The notes below the pieces were generated by a model, which was given only the letters and a program-made list of their open reading frames with translations, was not told where the DNA came from and made no database searches. A program made the translations under genes and the position numbers. This document shows positions 55,816 to 64,000 of a stretch of DNA of 64,000 bases, piece by piece (within the stretch, counting starts at the first letter, position 1; the number at the start of each line of letters is the position of its first letter). Source of the DNA: Burkholderiales bacterium (GTDB lineage Bacteria; Pseudomonadota; Gammaproteobacteria; Burkholderiales; SG8-41); assembly GCA_036262035.1 (NCBI GenBank), contig DATAJS010000013.1, positions 186,001-250,000 on the forward strand, written 5' to 3'.

Positions 55816-56780
55816 AGTCGTACTGGATACTCGAGCGCGGCAGCGAGTCGGTGCTCGAAGCGCGCGAAGTGCCGATGCCGCAGCCGAAAGCGGGCGAAGT
55901 GGTCGTCGAGGTGCACGCCGCGGGGCTCAATCGCGGCGAGCTCATCGTCGGCGGCGCGGTGCACGGCGGCGCGGAGAAGCTCGGCGGCACCGAGGCGTCG
56001 GGCGTGATACACGCGGTCGGCCCGGGCGTCACCGCGTGGAAGGTCGGCGATCGCGTAATGGGACGCGCCCGCGGCACGTTCGCGCAGTACTCGGCGATGT
56101 TCGAAGGCCAGATCATGCGCATGCCCGAGCGCTTGTCGTGGGAAGAAGCCGCTGCGATACCCTCCGGCTTCCTCACCGCGTACGAAGCGACGGTGAGATA
56201 CGGCGGGCTCGAAAGCGGCGAATGGCTGCTCGTCGCGGGCGCTTCGTCCGGCGTCGGCGTGTGCGCGATCCAGATCGCCAGGGTGCTCGGTGCGCGCTCG
56301 ATCGGCACCACGACCTCGCCCGACAAAGGCGAAAAGCTCAAAGCGATCGGCTGCGACCTCGTCGTCGACTCGCGCTCGCCCGATTTCGCCAGGTCGGTCA
56401 AACAGGCCACGACCGGCGGCGCCGATCTCGGCGTGAACCTCGTCGGCGGCTCGGTCTTCCCGCAATTGCTGCGCTCGATGGCCTACGAAGGGCGCATCGC
56501 GATCGTCGGCTACGTCGACCGCGAGTATCTCTCGCAGATCGACCTCGCCGACGTGCATCTGAACCGCATCCACGTCTTCGGCATCTCGAACGCCAAGCTC
56601 CCGCCGGAGAAGCGCTTCGAGACCACGCGCGGCTTCGTGCGGGACATCCTGCCGGCGCTCGAAGACGGCCGCATTTCTCCGGTGGTGGACCGCGTGTTCG
56701 CGTTCGACGAGCTGCCGGCGGCGAAGGCTTACATGGAATCGAACGCGATGGTGGGCAAGGTCGTGGTGAAAGTCGCGTGA
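55812..56780 (+). CDS. Zinc-independent MDR/quinone oxidoreductase-like protein
   Basis: 322 residues, medium-chain dehydrogenase/reductase of the QOR type. N-terminal GroES-like part with HAAGLNRGELIVGG, cofactor loop LLVAGASSGVGVCAIQIAR, and ending FDELPAAKAYMESNAMVGK. No structural or catalytic zinc Cys cluster is seen. NADPH-dependent reduction of a quinone or enone is likely. ATG overlaps the pbpC stop (ATGA) with AGGAGG before it; the stop overlaps the next gene as GTGA. Confidence 0.85.
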   Translation: MKSYWILERGSESVLEAREVPMPQPKAGEVVVEVHAAGLNRGELIVGGAVHGGAEKLGGTEASGVIHAVGPGVTAWKVGDRVMGRARGTFAQYSAMFEGQIMRMPERLSWEEAAAIPSGFLTAYEATVRYGGLESGEWLLVAGASSGVGVCAIQIARVLGARSIGTTTSPDKGEKLKAIGCDLVVDSRSPDFARSVKQATTGGADLGVNLVGGSVFPQLLRSMAYEGRIAIVGYVDREYLSQIDLADVHLNRIHVFGISNAKLPPEKRFETTRGFVRDILPALEDGRISPVVDRVFAFDELPAAKAYMESNAMVGKVVVKVA

Positions 56781-57730
56781 GGGCGCTCGCGGCCGCATTG
56801 CTGCTGGCGGCGGTGAGCGCACACGCGGCCGACGCCTATCCCTCCAAACCGCTGCGCTTCATCGTTCCCTACCCGCCCGGCGGCGGCAACGACTTCATCG
56901 CGCGCGTGATCGCGCCGCGGCTGTCGGACCTCTTCCGCCAGCCGGTCGTGATCGACAACCGCGGCGGGGCGCACGGCATCATCGCAGCGGAGCTCACCGC
57001 CAAGGCGCCTGCGGACGGCCACACGATGCTGCTCGCCGGCACCGGCCATTCGCTCAACCCGCTCATCTATTCGAAGCTGCCGTACGACAGCGACCGCGAT
57101 TTCGTGCCGGTGTCGCTCGCGGCGGTCGCGCCGAACATCCTCGTCGTGCATCCTTCGGTCGCCGCGAATTCGGTGAAGGAGCTGATCGCGCTCGCACGCC
57201 CCGGCGGCACCCGGCTGCACTTCGGCTCGAGCGGCGCCGGCGGCAACACCCATCTCGCGGGCGAGCTCTTCAAGCTGCGCACCGGCGCCAACATCGAGCA
57301 CGTGCCGTATCGAGGCACCGGACCGGCGGTGACGGCGCTGCTGGCGGGCGAGATGCAGATGATGTTCTCGACGCTGCCGCCCGCGCTGCCGCAGGTTCGC
57401 GCGAACCGCCTGCGCGCGCTCGGCGTCACCAGCGCGAAGCGTACGGCGGTCGTTCCCGACGTGCCGACGATCTCCGAAGCGGGCGTGCCCGGTTACGAAT
57501 CGGTCGGCTACTGGGGTGTGGTCGTGCCCGGCAAGACGCCGCTCGCGATCGTCACGGCCTTGAACGGCGCCATCGCGAAAGTGCTCGCGAGTGAAGACGC
57601 GAAAGCTCAGCTATTCAAAGAAGGGATCGAGGCCGCCGGCGGCTCGCCGGCGGATTACGCGGCGTTCCTCAAGAACGAGCAGAAGAAGTGGGCGAAGCTG
57701 ATCAAGGATGTGAATCTGAAGCTGGAGTGA
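56777..57730 (+). CDS. Bug/TctC-family periplasmic solute-binding protein
   Basis: 317 residues starting at GTG 56777 with a short signal peptide (RALAAALLLAAVSAHAA). Family blocks: YPSKPLRFIVPYPPGGGNDFIAR, VVIDNRGGAHGI, AKAPADGHTMLL, VPYRGTGPAVTALLAGEMQ, VPDVPTISEAGVPGY. Second orphan Bug receptor in the window; no membrane components nearby. The GTGA overlap with the oxidoreductase suggests one operon from the macroglobulin gene or pbpC onwards, though the functional link is unclear. Confidence 0.92.
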   Translation: MRALAAALLLAAVSAHAADAYPSKPLRFIVPYPPGGGNDFIARVIAPRLSDLFRQPVVIDNRGGAHGIIAAELTAKAPADGHTMLLAGTGHSLNPLIYSKLPYDSDRDFVPVSLAAVAPNILVVHPSVAANSVKELIALARPGGTRLHFGSSGAGGNTHLAGELFKLRTGANIEHVPYRGTGPAVTALLAGEMQMMFSTLPPALPQVRANRLRALGVTSAKRTAVVPDVPTISEAGVPGYESVGYWGVVVPGKTPLAIVTALNGAIAKVLASEDAKAQLFKEGIEAAGGSPADYAAFLKNEQKKWAKLIKDVNLKLE

Positions 57731-57738
57731 GGTCGAAA

Positions 57739-57872
57739 GTCAAAATGGATCCCCGCCTTCGCGGGGATGACGATGTCCGTCATTCCCGACCGCGCGCCAG
57801 CGCGAAGTGATCGGGAATCCATTTTGACGCGCACGAGCGCGTAGGGTGCGTCAGGCGGCAGCCGTAACGCAT
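57739..57872. repeat. Repeat-filled gap: GTCAAAATGGATCCCCGCC element plus GTAGGGTGCG half copy
   Basis: Outer arms GTCAAAATGGA (57739-57749) and TCCATTTTGAC (57818-57828). Inner hairpin ATCCCCGCC-TT-CGCGGGGAT at 57749-57768. A GTAGGGTGCG half copy follows at 57839-57872 with GCGTCAGGC and GCCGTAACGC. It separates two convergent genes and has no coding content. Confidence 0.75.
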
Positions 57873-57876
57873 CGCC

Positions 57877-60132
57877 TCAGACCTCGGCTCTCACGCAATC
57901 CACGTAATACTTGAGCTCGCCGTTGCGCTTCTCGACGACCAGCCCGTGGATGTCGGTCTCGAAGCCCGGGAACTGCCCGTTGAACTGACGCGCGAACTGC
58001 AGGTAGCCCATGATCGTCTTGTTGAAGCGCTCGCCGGGGATGAGGAGCGGGATGCCCGGCGGGTACGGCGTGAGCAGCACGCTGGTGATGCGCCCTTCGA
58101 GGTCGTCGATGCCGATGCGGTCGATCTCGCCGTGGGTCATCTTCGACCACGCGTCGCCCGGCTTCATCGCCGGCACCATGTTCGAGAGATACATCTCGGT
58201 GGTGAGCCGCGCCACGTCGTTCGCCTTGTACACGCCGTGGATCTGGTCGCAGAGGTCGCGCAGACCGATCTTCTCGTACGACGGGAAGTGGTTCAGGAAC
58301 TCCGGCATCACGCGCCACAGCGGGCTGTTCTTGTCGTAATCGTCCTTGAACTGCTGGAGCTCGGTGACGAGCGTGTTCCACCGGCCCTTGGTGATGCCGA
58401 TGGTGAACATGATGAAGAACGAGTACAGGCCGGTCTTCTCGACGATGATGCCGTGCTCGGCGAGATAGCGCGTGACGATGATCGCCGGGATCCCGGTCTT
58501 CGCGAACTTGCCGGTTACGTCGAGGCCGGGCGACAGCACGGTCGCCTTGATCGGGTCGAGCATGTTGAAACCCGGCGCGAGGTCGCCGAAACCGTGCCAG
58601 CGCTCGTTCGAGCGCAGCATCCAGTCCTCGCGGCTGCCGATCCCCTCGGCCGCGAGGCGCTCCGGCCCCCACACCTTGAACCACCAGTCCTTGCCGAACT
58701 CGGCGTCGACCTTGCGCATCGCGCGGCGGAAGTCGATCGCCTCCTGGATCGATTCTTCCACCAGCGCGGTGCCGCCGGGCGGCTCCATCATCGCCGCCGC
58801 GACGTCGCACGAGGCGATGATCGCGTACTGCGGCGAGGTCGACGTATGCATGTGATACGACTCGTTGAACGCGTGCGCGTTGAGCACGAGCTTCTGCGAG
58901 TCCTGCACCAGGATCTGCGAGGCCTGCGACAATCCCGCGAGCAGCTTGTGAGTCGACTGCGTCGAGAAGATCATCGATTCCCTGCAGCGCGGCCGGTCCT
59001 TGCCGATCGCGTGCATGTTCCGGTAGTACTCGTGGAACGTCGCATGCGGCAGCCACGCCTCGTCGAAGTGCAGCGTGTCGATCTTGCCGTCGAGCATCTC
59101 CTTGATCGTCTCGACGTTGTAGATGATCCCGTCGTACGTGCTCTGGGTGAGCGTGAGCACGCGCGGCTTGCCCTTGAAGTTGCGCGCGAACGGGTTCTCG
59201 CGGATCTTCTTCTCGATGTTCTCCCAGCGGAACTCCTCGCGCGGGATGGGGCCGATGATGCCGAGGTGGTTGCGCGTGGGCATCAGGAAGACCGGCACCG
59301 CGCCGGTCATCGTGATCGCGTGCAGGATCGACTTGTGGCAGTTGCGGTCGACGATCACCACGTCGTCGGGCGCGACCTTGTAGTGCCACACCATCTTGTT
59401 CGACGTCGACGTGCCGTTGGTGACGAAGAAGAGGTGGTCGCAGTTGAAGATGCGCGCGGCGTTGGTCTCCGAAGCCGCGACCGGGCCCGAGTGGTCGAGG
59501 AGCTGGCCGAGCTCTTCCACCGCGTTGCAGACGTCCGCGCGCAGCATGTTCTCGCCGAAGAACTGGTGGAACATCTGGCCGACCGGGCTCTTGAGGAACG
59601 CCACGCCGCCGGAGTGCCCCGGGCAGTGCCACGAGTACGAGCCGTCCTGCGCGTAGTGCACCAGCGCGCGGAAGAACGGCGGCGCGAGGCTGTCGAGATA
59701 GGTCTTCGATTCGCGCACGATGTAGCGCGCGACGAACTCCGGTGTGTCCTCGAACATGTGAATGAAGCCGTGGAGCTCGCGCAGCACGTCGTTCGGAATG
59801 TGGCGCGAGGTGCGCGTCTCTCCGTACAGGAAGATCGGGATGTCCGCGTTGCGGAACCGGATCTCCTTGACGAACTTGCGCAACTGCCCCACCGTCGCCG
59901 CGGCTTCCTCGGGCGTCGAGACGCCGAGCTCCTCGTCGTCGATCGACAGGATGAACGCGCTCGCGCGGCTCTGCTGCTGCGCGAAGCTCGAGAGATCGCC
60001 GTAGCTCGTGACGCCGACGACCTCCATCCCCTCTTCCTCGATCGCCTTGGCGAGGGCGCGTATGCCCATCCCGCTCGCGTTCTCGGTGCGGAAGTCTTCG
60101 TCGATGATGATGACGGGAAAGCGAAATCTCAC
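57877..60132 (-). CDS. PLP-dependent Orn/Lys/Arg decarboxylase (fold type I, inducible type)
   Basis: Cytoplasmic amino acid decarboxylase, 751 residues: N-terminal response-regulator-like wing (VIIIDEDFRTENASGMGIRA), then the PLP domain with SWHCPGHSGG, VTNGTSTSNKMV, FDEAWLPHATFH, and PLP Lys396 in STQSTHKLLAG. The C-terminal domain has LLTPYPPGIPLLIPGE. The size and wing match LdcI/AdiA/SpeF proteins; which of lysine, arginine or ornithine is used is unresolved. GTG start 60132 has GGAGGA 8-9 bases upstream. Confidence 0.92.
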   Translation of the reverse strand: MRFRFPVIIIDEDFRTENASGMGIRALAKAIEEEGMEVVGVTSYGDLSSFAQQQSRASAFILSIDDEELGVSTPEEAAATVGQLRKFVKEIRFRNADIPIFLYGETRTSRHIPNDVLRELHGFIHMFEDTPEFVARYIVRESKTYLDSLAPPFFRALVHYAQDGSYSWHCPGHSGGVAFLKSPVGQMFHQFFGENMLRADVCNAVEELGQLLDHSGPVAASETNAARIFNCDHLFFVTNGTSTSNKMVWHYKVAPDDVVIVDRNCHKSILHAITMTGAVPVFLMPTRNHLGIIGPIPREEFRWENIEKKIRENPFARNFKGKPRVLTLTQSTYDGIIYNVETIKEMLDGKIDTLHFDEAWLPHATFHEYYRNMHAIGKDRPRCRESMIFSTQSTHKLLAGLSQASQILVQDSQKLVLNAHAFNESYHMHTSTSPQYAIIASCDVAAAMMEPPGGTALVEESIQEAIDFRRAMRKVDAEFGKDWWFKVWGPERLAAEGIGSREDWMLRSNERWHGFGDLAPGFNMLDPIKATVLSPGLDVTGKFAKTGIPAIIVTRYLAEHGIIVEKTGLYSFFIMFTIGITKGRWNTLVTELQQFKDDYDKNSPLWRVMPEFLNHFPSYEKIGLRDLCDQIHGVYKANDVARLTTEMYLSNMVPAMKPGDAWSKMTHGEIDRIGIDDLEGRITSVLLTPYPPGIPLLIPGERFNKTIMGYLQFARQFNGQFPGFETDIHGLVVEKRNGELKYYVDCVRAEV

Positions 60133-60184
60133 GGATTATTCCTCCGGCCGAAACGGCGAGACATGCAAGGTTCGTGCGGCCGAT

Positions 60185-60757
60185 TCAGATCTTCGGCAGC
60201 GTGACACCGACCTGGCCCTGGTACTTGCCGCCGCGGTCCTTGTACGATGTCTCGCACTCGTCGCCCGGCGCGGACTCCAGGAAGATCACCTGCGCCACGC
60301 CTTCGTTCGCGTAGATCTTCGCGGGAAGCGGCGTGGTGTTCGAGAACTCGAGCGTGACGTAGCCTTCCCACTCGGGTTCGAGCGGCGTCACGTTGACGAT
60401 GATGCCGCAGCGCGCGTAGGTCGACTTGCCCAGACAGATCGTCAGCACGTTGCGCGGGATGCGGAAGTACTCGACCGTCCGCGCGAGCGCGAACGAGTTC
60501 GGCGGGATGATGCACACGTCGCCGTGGAAGTCGACGAACGAGCGCTCGTCGAACGCCTTGGGGTCGACGATCGTGGTGTTGATGTTGGTGAAGATCTTGA
60601 AGTCCCTGGAGCAGCGGATGTCGTAGCCGTAGCTCGACGTGCCGTAGGACACCAGCTTGTGACCGTTCGCCTGCTTGACCTGACCGGGCTCGAAAGGCTC
60701 GATCATGCGGTGGGTGTCCGCCATGCGGCGGATCCACTTGTCGCTCTTTATGCTCAT
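60185..60757 (-). CDS. dcd: dCTP deaminase
   Basis: Converts dCTP to dUTP for dTMP synthesis. 190 residues. [22 protein letters not shown]-type core, [23 protein letters not shown] with the catalytic Glu in [12 protein letters not shown], and [11 protein letters not shown] at the end. Upstream of the decarboxylase on the same strand. No SD is visible because a GAGAGGAG repeat runs right up to the start codon. Confidence 0.96.
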   Translation of the reverse strand: MSIKSDKWIRRMADTHRMIEPFEPGQVKQANGHKLVSYGTSSYGYDIRCSRDFKIFTNINTTIVDPKAFDERSFVDFHGDVCIIPPNSFALARTVEYFRIPRNVLTICLGKSTYARCGIIVNVTPLEPEWEGYVTLEFSNTTPLPAKIYANEGVAQVIFLESAPGDECETSYKDRGGKYQGQVGVTLPKI

Positions 60758-60759
60758 CT

Positions 60760-60862
60760 GGAGAGGAGATAGGAGAAAGGAGAGAGGAGAAAAAGCGCAG
60801 GGAGCACGAGAGCGTCAGCGCTGCGACGCGGCTCTCCTCTCTCCTCTCCCCTGTCTCCTCTC
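60760..60862. repeat. GAGAGGAG purine-rich inverted repeat, copy 2
   Basis: Purine arm from 60760 (GGAGAGGAGATAGGAGAAAG) and pyrimidine arm 60830-60862 (GGCTCTCCTCTCTCCTCTCC then CCTGTCTCCTCTC) flank a GC core. Same family as 23818-23896. Confidence 0.65.
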
Positions 60863-60872
60863 ATTGCACCGA

Positions 60873-61961
60873 TTACGTATTTTGCACGACGATCTTGGGG
60901 AACGCGGCCGAGTGGTCCTGCTGCTTCTCGGCGATCTTCACCGCCACGCGGCGGGCGATCTGCTTGTAGATCCGGGCGACGCGGCCGTCGGGGTCGGCCA
61001 CCACGCTCGGCATGCCCGAATCGGCCTGCTCGCGGATCTTGATGTCCAGGGGCAGCTGGCCCAGCAGCTCGACGTTGTAGTCCTTGCCCATCCGCTCGCC
61101 GCCGCCGCTGCCGAAGATCGGCTCCTCGTGCCCGCAGTGGCTGCAGATGTGCAGGCTCATGTTCTCGACGATGCCGAAGATCGGGATGCCGACCTTCTCG
61201 AACATCTTGAGGCCCTTGCGCGCATCGATGAGCGCGATGTCCTGCGGCGTGGTGACGATGATCGCGCCGGTGACCGGCAGGCGCTGCGCGAGCGTGAGCT
61301 GGATGTCGCCGGTCCCGGGCGGAAGGTCGACGATCAGGTAATCGAGATCGCGCCATCGGGTCATGTTCGCGAGCTGCTCGAGCGCCTGGGTCGCCATCGG
61401 GCCGCGCCAGACCATCGGATTGTCGACGTCGATCATGAAACCGATCGACATCGCCTGGATGCCGTGGCCTTCCATCGGCTCCATGTGCTTGTCGTCCTTG
61501 GACTGCGGGCGGCCGGTGATGCCCAGCATCATCGGCTGCGAAGGACCGTAGATGTCCGCGTCCAGCACCCCCACCGACGCGCCTTCGGCGGCCAGCGCGA
61601 GCGCGAGGTTGACCGCCGTCGTGCTCTTGCCCACGCCGCCCTTGCCGGACGCGACCGCGATCATGTTGCGCACGCCGGGGATGAGCTTCACGCCGCGCTG
61701 GACCGCATGCGGCACGATCTTCATCGAGACGTTCGCGGTGACGCTGCCCACGCCGGGAATGGCCCGCAGCTTCGCGGTGATCTCCTTGCGGATCGGCTCG
61801 ACCTGGCTCTTCGCCGGATAGCCGAGGAGGACGTCGACGGAGACGTCATCGCCGTCGACCTTGACGTTGCGCGCGGACTTGGACGAGACGTAGTCCTTGC
61901 GCGTGTTGGGATCGGTAAGCTCTTTCAGTGCGTCAAGCACCTGCTGCTCGGTGACTGCCAT
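60873..61961 (-). CDS. apbC: Mrp/ApbC/NBP35 iron-sulfur cluster carrier ATPase
   Basis: 362 residues from ATG 61961 (MAVTEQQVLDALKELTDP). N-terminal MIP18-like domain, then the P-loop SGKGGVGKST at 105-114, DADIYGPSQPMMLG, DLPPGTGDIQLTL, and the cluster-binding CxxC in CSHCGHEEPIFG. Inserts [4Fe-4S] clusters into target enzymes such as LeuC in this window. Divergent from metG. Confidence 0.95.
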   Translation of the reverse strand: MAVTEQQVLDALKELTDPNTRKDYVSSKSARNVKVDGDDVSVDVLLGYPAKSQVEPIRKEITAKLRAIPGVGSVTANVSMKIVPHAVQRGVKLIPGVRNMIAVASGKGGVGKSTTAVNLALALAAEGASVGVLDADIYGPSQPMMLGITGRPQSKDDKHMEPMEGHGIQAMSIGFMIDVDNPMVWRGPMATQALEQLANMTRWRDLDYLIVDLPPGTGDIQLTLAQRLPVTGAIIVTTPQDIALIDARKGLKMFEKVGIPIFGIVENMSLHICSHCGHEEPIFGSGGGERMGKDYNVELLGQLPLDIKIREQADSGMPSVVADPDGRVARIYKQIARRVAVKIAEKQQDHSAAFPKIVVQNT

Positions 61962-62350
61962 GGGAGACCTCGATTGCGCCGCGGCTTCGCGCCGCCGCGG
62001 AGAAGATAAGGGCCGAATTCTAAACAATTGAGCGCGGATTGGTGCAGAATCGGCCGCCATCCGGCGCCGGCAAGCTCGGGCGCCGGACTGCAACAATGGA
62101 CAGCAGGCAGTGATGCCGCCCCGGCCGCCACCGGCCGCTCGGCGGCCTGCGCGGCTACGCCGCGACCTTCTGCGTGTCCATGCTCTTGTTGACCGTGGCG
62201 GTGCGGACAGGTTTCGTCCGGCTCGCGCCGTGGCGCGAGCCGGCCCTGCTGACCGCAGGCGTTTTCTGCATCGTCGGCGGGCGCCGTAACGGGGTGTCTG
62301 CGAGGGCGATCGGTTAGAATTCGCCCCTTTAGCCGTTCACATTCGTTCGT
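61962..62350. other. 389-bp divergent gap between apbC and metG
   Basis: Both sides carry TTTAGAATTCGG-like sequence: TTTAGAATTCGGCCCTT read on the minus strand (about 62029-62013), and GTTAGAATTCGCCCCTTTAG on plus (62313-62332). These are good -10 boxes (TAGAAT) for the two divergent genes. The middle contains an imperfect GGCGCCGG/CGGCGCC hairpin (about 62062-62092) and a doubtful small frame. Confidence 0.5.
62180..62317 (+). CDS. Doubtful 45-residue hydrophobic ORF
   Basis: ATG at 62180 opens MLLLTVAVRTGFVRLAPWRE then PALLTAGVFCIVGG and a short tail, stopping within the metG promoter region. It could be a small membrane peptide. No SD is seen, and part of its sequence would lie over the metG -10 box. 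Reported as a possibility only. Confidence 0.15.
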   Translation: MLLLTVAVRTGFVRLAPWREPALLTAGVFCIVGGRRNGVSARAIG

Positions 62351-64000
62351 ATGGCAGCCCGCCGCATCCTCGTCACCTCCGCCCTGCCGTACGCCAACGG
62401 CTCGATCCACCTCGGGCACCTCGTCGAGTACATCCAGACCGACATCTGGGTGCGCTTCCAGAAGATGCTCGGCAACGAGGCGCATTACGTCTGCGCGGAC
62501 GACACGCACGGCACCGCGATCATGCTGCGCGCCGAGAAGGAAGGCATCACGCCCGAGGCGCTGATCGCCCGCGTGCTGGAGGAGCACCAGCGCGATTTCG
62601 CGGGCTTCCACATCGCGTTCGACAACTACTACACCACGCATTCCGACGAGACTCGGCAGCTCTCGAACGAAATTTACGGGAGCCTGAAGGCCGCCGGGTT
62701 GATCGACGTCAAACCGGTCGAGCAGTTCTACGACCCGGTGAAGTCGATGTTCCTCCCGGACCGCTTCATCAAGGGCGAGTGTCCGAAGTGCGGGGCGAAA
62801 GACCAGTACGGGGACTCGTGCGAGGTGTGCGGCTCGACCTACAGCCCGACCGACCTCAGGAACCCCTACTCCGTGGTCTCGGGCGCCGCGCCGGTGCGCA
62901 AGACCTCGGACCACTACTTCTTCAAGCTCTCGGACCCGCGCTGCAAGGCCTTTCTGGAAGAATGGACGCAGGCCGACGAGCACCTCCAGCCCGAAGCGCG
63001 CAACAAGATCCGCGAGTGGTTCGACCAGGGGCTCAACGACTGGGACATCTCGCGCGACGCGCCGTACTTCGGCTTCGAGATTCCCGGCGCGCCGGGCAAA
63101 TACTTCTATGTCTGGCTGGACGCGCCGATCGGCTATCTGGGCAGCTTCAGGAAGCTGGCGGAACGCGCATCGCTCGACTTCGACAGCTTCGTCGGCCCCG
63201 ATTCCACCGCCGAGATGGTGCATTTCATCGGCAAGGACATCCTGTATTTCCACGCGTTGTTCTGGCCGGCGATGCTGAAGTTCTCGGGCAAGCGCACCCC
63301 GACGCACGTCTACGCCCACGGCTTCCTCACCGTGAACGGCGAGAAGATGTCGAAGTCGCGCGGCACCTTCATCACCGCGGAGAGCTATCTGCAGCAGGGG
63401 CTCAACCCCGAGTGGCTGCGCTATTACTACGCAGCCAAGTTAGGCAGCACGATGGAGGACATCGACCTGAACCTCGACGACTTCGTCGCGCGGGTGAACA
63501 GCGACCTCGTCGGCAAGTACGTGAACATCGCGAGCCGGTGCGCCAATTTCATCGTGAAGCGGTTCGGCGGCCGGCTCGGCGGGACAGTTTCAGACGCGCT
63601 CGCCTTTGAGCAAGGGTATCTGCGGGGAGCGGCTCGCGAGGCCGCACAAGCGGCTGCCGACGCCTACGACAAACGGGAGTTCGGCAAGGCTTTGCGCGCT
63701 GTGATGTCCTACGCCGATCAGGCCAACCAGTTCATCGATCGCATCAAGCCCTGGGAAATTGCAAAGCAGCCGGGCCGCGACAACGAATTGCAGGTCGTCT
63801 GTACCATCGCGCTCAATGCATTTCACTGGATCAGCGTGATGCTCGCTCCTGTGCTGCCCGAAACGGCCGGCCGCGTCGCGAAAATGCTGAATTTGGCGAC
63901 GCTCGAATGGAAAGATATCGAAGCTGAGCTCGCTCCCGGCCATGTAATCAACCCCTATACACACCTTTTGACGCGCGTCGACGCGAAGCAGATCGATGCG
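62351..64000 (+). CDS. metG: Methionyl-tRNA synthetase (3' end outside window)
   Basis: Charges initiator and elongator tRNA-Met. 550 codons are visible and the frame is open to the edge. HIGH motif HLGH at 20-23 after [10 protein letters not shown]. Zinc knuckle Cys144, Cys147, Cys157 and Cys160. KMSKS at 332-336 in [11 protein letters not shown]. The anticodon-binding domain follows ([23 protein letters not shown]). The C-terminal tRNA-binding domain, if present, lies beyond the window. Confidence 0.97.
   Translation, partial: MAARRILVTSALPYANGSIHLGHLVEYIQTDIWVRFQKMLGNEAHYVCADDTHGTAIMLRAEKEGITPEALIARVLEEHQRDFAGFHIAFDNYYTTHSDETRQLSNEIYGSLKAAGLIDVKPVEQFYDPVKSMFLPDRFIKGECPKCGAKDQYGDSCEVCGSTYSPTDLRNPYSVVSGAAPVRKTSDHYFFKLSDPRCKAFLEEWTQADEHLQPEARNKIREWFDQGLNDWDISRDAPYFGFEIPGAPGKYFYVWLDAPIGYLGSFRKLAERASLDFDSFVGPDSTAEMVHFIGKDILYFHALFWPAMLKFSGKRTPTHVYAHGFLTVNGEKMSKSRGTFITAESYLQQGLNPEWLRYYYAAKLGSTMEDIDLNLDDFVARVNSDLVGKYVNIASRCANFIVKRFGGRLGGTVSDALAFEQGYLRGAAREAAQAAADAYDKREFGKALRAVMSYADQANQFIDRIKPWEIAKQPGRDNELQVVCTIALNAFHWISVMLAPVLPETAGRVAKMLNLATLEWKDIEAELAPGHVINPYTHLLTRVDAKQIDA

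Noticed and set aside
57946-60204. 752-codon open frame on the plus strand
   Set aside because: Mirror shadow of the decarboxylase gene, same compositional signature and no motifs.

Overview
This window is a high-GC, gene-dense bacterial chromosome segment. It is most likely from a betaproteobacterium of the Burkholderiales/Nitrosomonadales type. The clearest evidence is the block running leftwards from about 28.4 kb to 9.8 kb: leuC, an entericidin-like lipoprotein, leuD, leuB, asd, fimV, truA, trpF, trpB, trpA, accD, folC, a SPOR-domain gene, cvpA, purF, metZ. From memory this order is characteristic of Betaproteobacteria, as are the Bug/TctC receptors. No rRNA, tRNA, CRISPR array, transposase, phage gene or replication origin was recognised.

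Layout. 0-5.2 kb: end of a helical redox-enzyme-like gene, corA, a uronate-dehydrogenase-like gene, a CNT nucleoside transporter, cysS. 5.3-9.7 kb: a TPR protein and an L,D-transpeptidase sharing a C-terminal fold, two cyclophilins and lpxH. 9.8-28.4 kb: the biosynthetic block, led at metZ by a convincing SAM-II riboswitch with its own terminator. 28.4-36.3 kb: aroC, an orphan phosphatase-superfamily-like gene, a DUF2339 membrane protein whose first part lies in another frame, and an M17 aminopeptidase. 36.3-37.7 kb: thyA-folA. 37.8-42.4 kb: a glutamine-synthetase-like enzyme, an SDR dehydrogenase, an aldehyde dehydrogenase and a class I amidotransferase. These four match a gamma-glutamylation route for an amine or amino alcohol. 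42.4-47.4 kb: MmgE/PrpD with a Bug receptor, a small ferredoxin-like-fold protein, a polysaccharide deacetylase and an amidase. 47.7-57.7 kb: a giant alpha-2-macroglobulin, its partner PBP1C, a quinone-oxidoreductase-like gene and a second Bug receptor. 57.9-64 kb: a PLP amino acid decarboxylase, dcd and mrp/apbC leftwards, and metG rightwards, cut by the window edge.

The most unusual feature is the density of short palindromic repeats, at least nine families, placed exactly at gene ends. Several are translated or supply start and stop codons. Two convergent genes end in mirror-image halves of one palindrome. pbpC carries a REP-like palindrome as an in-frame insertion near its transpeptidase domain. 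folA appears to take its start from one repeat and its tail and stop from another. The MFS gene next to leuC can only start inside a 23-bp-armed palindrome.

All functional calls come from reading translated sequence and recalling family motifs; no database search was run. Starts were moved from the longest frame where a Shine-Dalgarno sequence (SD) or family knowledge decided.
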